From Dirofilaria immitis (lineage: Eukaryota; Nematoda; Chromadorea; Rhabditida; Onchocercidae): a stretch of 64,000 nt of DNA. The DNA is taken from contig JAKNDB010000107.1 of assembly GCA_024305405.1 (NCBI GenBank), positions 4,820,501 through 4,884,500 on the forward strand, given 5' to 3'. The notes beneath the pieces were generated by a model. It had not been told where the DNA came from. It saw only the letters and a program-made list of their open reading frames with translations, and made no database searches. The translations under genes and the position numbers were made by a program. Positions 61,183-64,000 of this stretch are shown here, one piece after another (the stretch's first letter is position 1; every line of letters starts with the position of its first letter).

Positions 61183-63759
61183 CGTTTTAGAATTATTTTT
61201 AAAATGAAATATAATTAATTACTACTGTTGAATCTTAAAATACAAAAGGAATGATTGAAAGGATCAAATTTATTAATTAATTTGTTCAAAGTTGTGTTTC
61301 TCTTTATTAATAAGTAACAAAAGACATCAACTAAGAAGTACTATGTGAATAGTAAAAAAACAAAAAAAAAACTAACAGCATCTTCTTGATGTGACATCTA
61401 ATAAACCGAATAATAACTAAAATGAGGAGAGTTGGTTAATTGAAAAAAAAAGAAAAAAATTAAACAGATGAAATATACAGAATGTTAGGCAAGAAAACAG
61501 AATTGAAAAGAGAAATGAGAACATTATATTAGAAGAAAAATAAAGTGCAAAAATTTCGAATTACTCATAGAATTGATTTTTACAAAGTTTTGAGACAAAA
61601 ATCAATTCTGTTTTTTGGAATATACTTTAATGATGATGATTCCTATCACTGAATCGCTTCAATGGAAAAAACTTTGCCATATTAAAACGATAAAGTCAAA
61701 CTTAGAAATCAATCATCGTTTTTCAATTAAATGTAGCGATAGTTTTTATGAGAAGAAAGCTTTTCTTTTTCTTTTTGATTGCAAATTCTAAAATTGTTGA
61801 AGATTAAATAAATAAATAGCAATTTTTTCGATTTTATTTATTTTATTAGATAATGAAATTTTAAATCTAAAATATTGCAGCGAGTATGAAGAAAAGCAAT
61901 TAAACAAATGGTAATTATTATGAATGTTTGATAAATGAATTCATTAATAGCATTTTAATAAAAATTATTGTTATGAAGGATAGTGATGGCAATAAAATGA
62001 ATCATTTTTCAAAATAAAACTACAATTAAAATTAAATTTATCAGAATTGTTCACATAATGTTGCACGAGACTTCGAAAGGATTGTCTACATATATAGAAA
62101 ACAGGTTTTCACACTCAGGTCATTTGTAAATATCATATAAATAATAATTTCGCAAATATCGAAATTCCTTTCTTTATGATAATAATTATAATTGGGAAAA
62201 GTTAAAAGTAGTAGGTTAGTTGCTTTTATTATAAATTATATTATATGTGAAATAAATTAATTGATGTAATTTTTCCAATTGAACATTAGTATCACTTTTA
62301 TTTTATCTTTTTTAATGAAATTATAGTTGATAATTTGCATTTTATTATTTATTAGTACGCTGTTCAATATAACAATATTTGTTTGCTTGCCATTTTTAAA
62401 AAATATGCTTAAAAGATACTATTTTTGGTTAATTAAAATTTTTTCCATCTCTTATGACAAATTCTAAATTCTACTATTAAAAGCAAATCATAGAAGAAAC
62501 AGGAATGAATATAATAATCATTATTCTCTTTTCCATTATATGATTATTCATAATTATTACCAAAAATATGGAAAAGTCCTGAAAAGAGGGTAAAATAGAA
62601 TTGATTTAAATTTTTTGAAAATTAAAAAAATAAACAAATAATTTTTTCCTTTGCTTTCTTCTTTCTCCTTTTAATATTTGTAGGCTCTATTTGGTAAAAT
62701 GTTATTTCATCTTAAATATATCTATACAAATTATTGATATTATGTGAATAATTATCTTCAAATACTAGAAAAATTGATAATTTTATTCTTCTACTTGCAT
62801 TTTCACTCACTTTCATTTAAATTGTCAATATTTTCTTCTTTTGTTAAGTAATATGAAGATGAATATCCCCATATTATCAATAATCTCATTATACTTAATT
62901 TATCATTTGACAAAAAACATGAAAAGAACAAAAAATTTGATAAAAATAAGAGAAGAAAAAGTAGCAATTAATTTTAACTATATGATGACAATTGATAATA
63001 ATTGGTAAATGCTGAATTGTTCTTAAAAATAAATTAATACGAAATTTGAAAACAATTGGAAAGGCATTATCATTTATAAAATTTTTTTCAGAGAAAAGAC
63101 AATTGCATTATAGAATAGGTATGAATCATTTCATATGCCATTTTATCTCAATAAATCAATAGTTTTATTCTAGCAAATTTTTAAGGGATACATTGAAATA
63201 ATGTCATACTATTTATTTGTGCTTTTCAATAAGTAAATATTAGTGCGAATTCTTTGAACAATATATGAAATATAGTGATATAGTTATTAGAGGCAAATAT
63301 TTATTTAATTTTTCTTATATATCTTTGTAATCAAAATTTAAAACTTAAAAGTAAATCAAATGAGAAGATTTTCAAAATCAAAGATCCCTTAGTATTAAGG
63401 AGAAAGTAAATCAAATCTATAATATAATTAAAAATATATACATGTAGGTATATCTATATGATTATAGCTAATATCGTTATGTTATATTGCCTGAAACGGA
63501 GGACTTTTGTTGCATTGAATGAATAGATACTTTGCAATGATAACGGCATGATTGTTATTTGTTGATTAACCTTTTTTTTCTTTTATTTCAACATAATGAT
63601 TCAATCAATTATGCATCAAAAACATGTGAGCTCTCAAATTTACAAATTCAACAATTTAAAAATATGACAAATCAGTTAATTATAATTTTGAAATTTTTTA
63701 AACTAAAAAACCAAAAAAGAATAGTATAATACATTTAATAAACATTAAAATTGGACAGG
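61181..63759. other. AT-rich intergenic stretch
   Basis: No gene or repeat recognised between the (TA)n run and the 3' end of the next gene. Poly(A)-rich clusters at 61360-61470 are the only notable feature. Confidence 0.5.
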
Positions 63760-64000
63760 TCATGTTAGAGTATCTTTTTCAGGACATTGATCTGCTTGAC
63801 TGAATACAGTAACTTTACCAATTATCTTCCGTATTAACATAAGAATGAAAATTGTTGATATTGCGCCAAAATAGCAACCATAGATAAAGAACTGAAATGT
63901 TTTATGTCTTAAAATTTATATGGATTATTGAATATTCCAGATATCAACCGAAACAAAGTAAATCGTTCATTTGCGGTTTTTACTTGCGGTTCAGGTGGTT
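63760..64000 (-). CDS. C-terminal end of an unidentified membrane protein (partial)
   Basis: The last exon, 63891-63760, follows a TTTCAG acceptor and reads FFIYGCYFGAISTIFILMLI (a transmembrane helix), then RKIIGKVTVFSQADQCPEK and a TGA. The previous exon is cut by the window edge: 64000-63984 reads PPEPQ before a GTAAAA donor, and the phases agree. A basic stop-transfer (RK) after the helix suggests a cytosolic tail of about 25 residues. I do not recognise the family from this end. Confidence 0.6.

Overview
The window looks like nuclear DNA of a spirurid, probably filarial, nematode. It is very AT-rich and gene-sparse, with introns bounded by GT and (T)TTTCAG-type acceptors. It carries nematode-specific gene families: a cuticle collagen, a srab-like chemoreceptor, a pepsin-inhibitor-3-like secreted protein and a nematode-type serpin. 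It is also littered with decayed BEL/Pao LTR retrotransposons. I cannot name the species from the sequence. Layout: 1-10.3 kb (minus) is most of a TMTC4-type O-mannosyltransferase gene whose introns hold a large (TTA)n microsatellite and two kinds of diverged minisatellite. 10.3-15.8 kb is gene-poor. 15.8-19.45 kb is a minus-strand BEL/Pao wreck (gag, zinc knuckles, protease, RT start, RNase H, integrase, with the central RT deleted). 21.3-25.7 kb holds further Pao-like pieces in mixed orientation (plus-strand RT/RNase H, LTR-like copies, a possible env-like remnant). 28-30.4 kb is a broken srab-like receptor. 30.4-38.4 kb is repeat-rich. 38.5-39.2 kb is a possible small secreted Trp-rich protein. 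43.4-45.3 kb is a serpin. 48.4-50.6 kb (minus) is a complete 1-acylglycerol-3-phosphate acyltransferase. 54.6-56.5 kb (minus) is a cuticle collagen. 59.7-61.0 kb (minus) is the pepsin-inhibitor-3-like gene, and 63.76-64 kb (minus) is the 3' end of a membrane protein. The genes do not form an operon or pathway; they are separate, mostly convergent or widely spaced units. The most useful global observation is that several genes (collagen, serpin, pepsin-inhibitor-like, srab-like, small secreted) are each broken only by apparent single-base losses inside homopolymer runs. This fits homopolymer under-calling in a draft assembly better than independent pseudogenisation, although the srab-like gene also has in-frame TGA codons. 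No CRISPR, rRNA or convincing tRNA was seen, and no wholly new system stands out. The best leads are the 565-bp perfect-looking duplicate pair, the duplicated serpin exon segment, the partial duplicate of the acyltransferase last exon, and the unnamed dispersed repeats.
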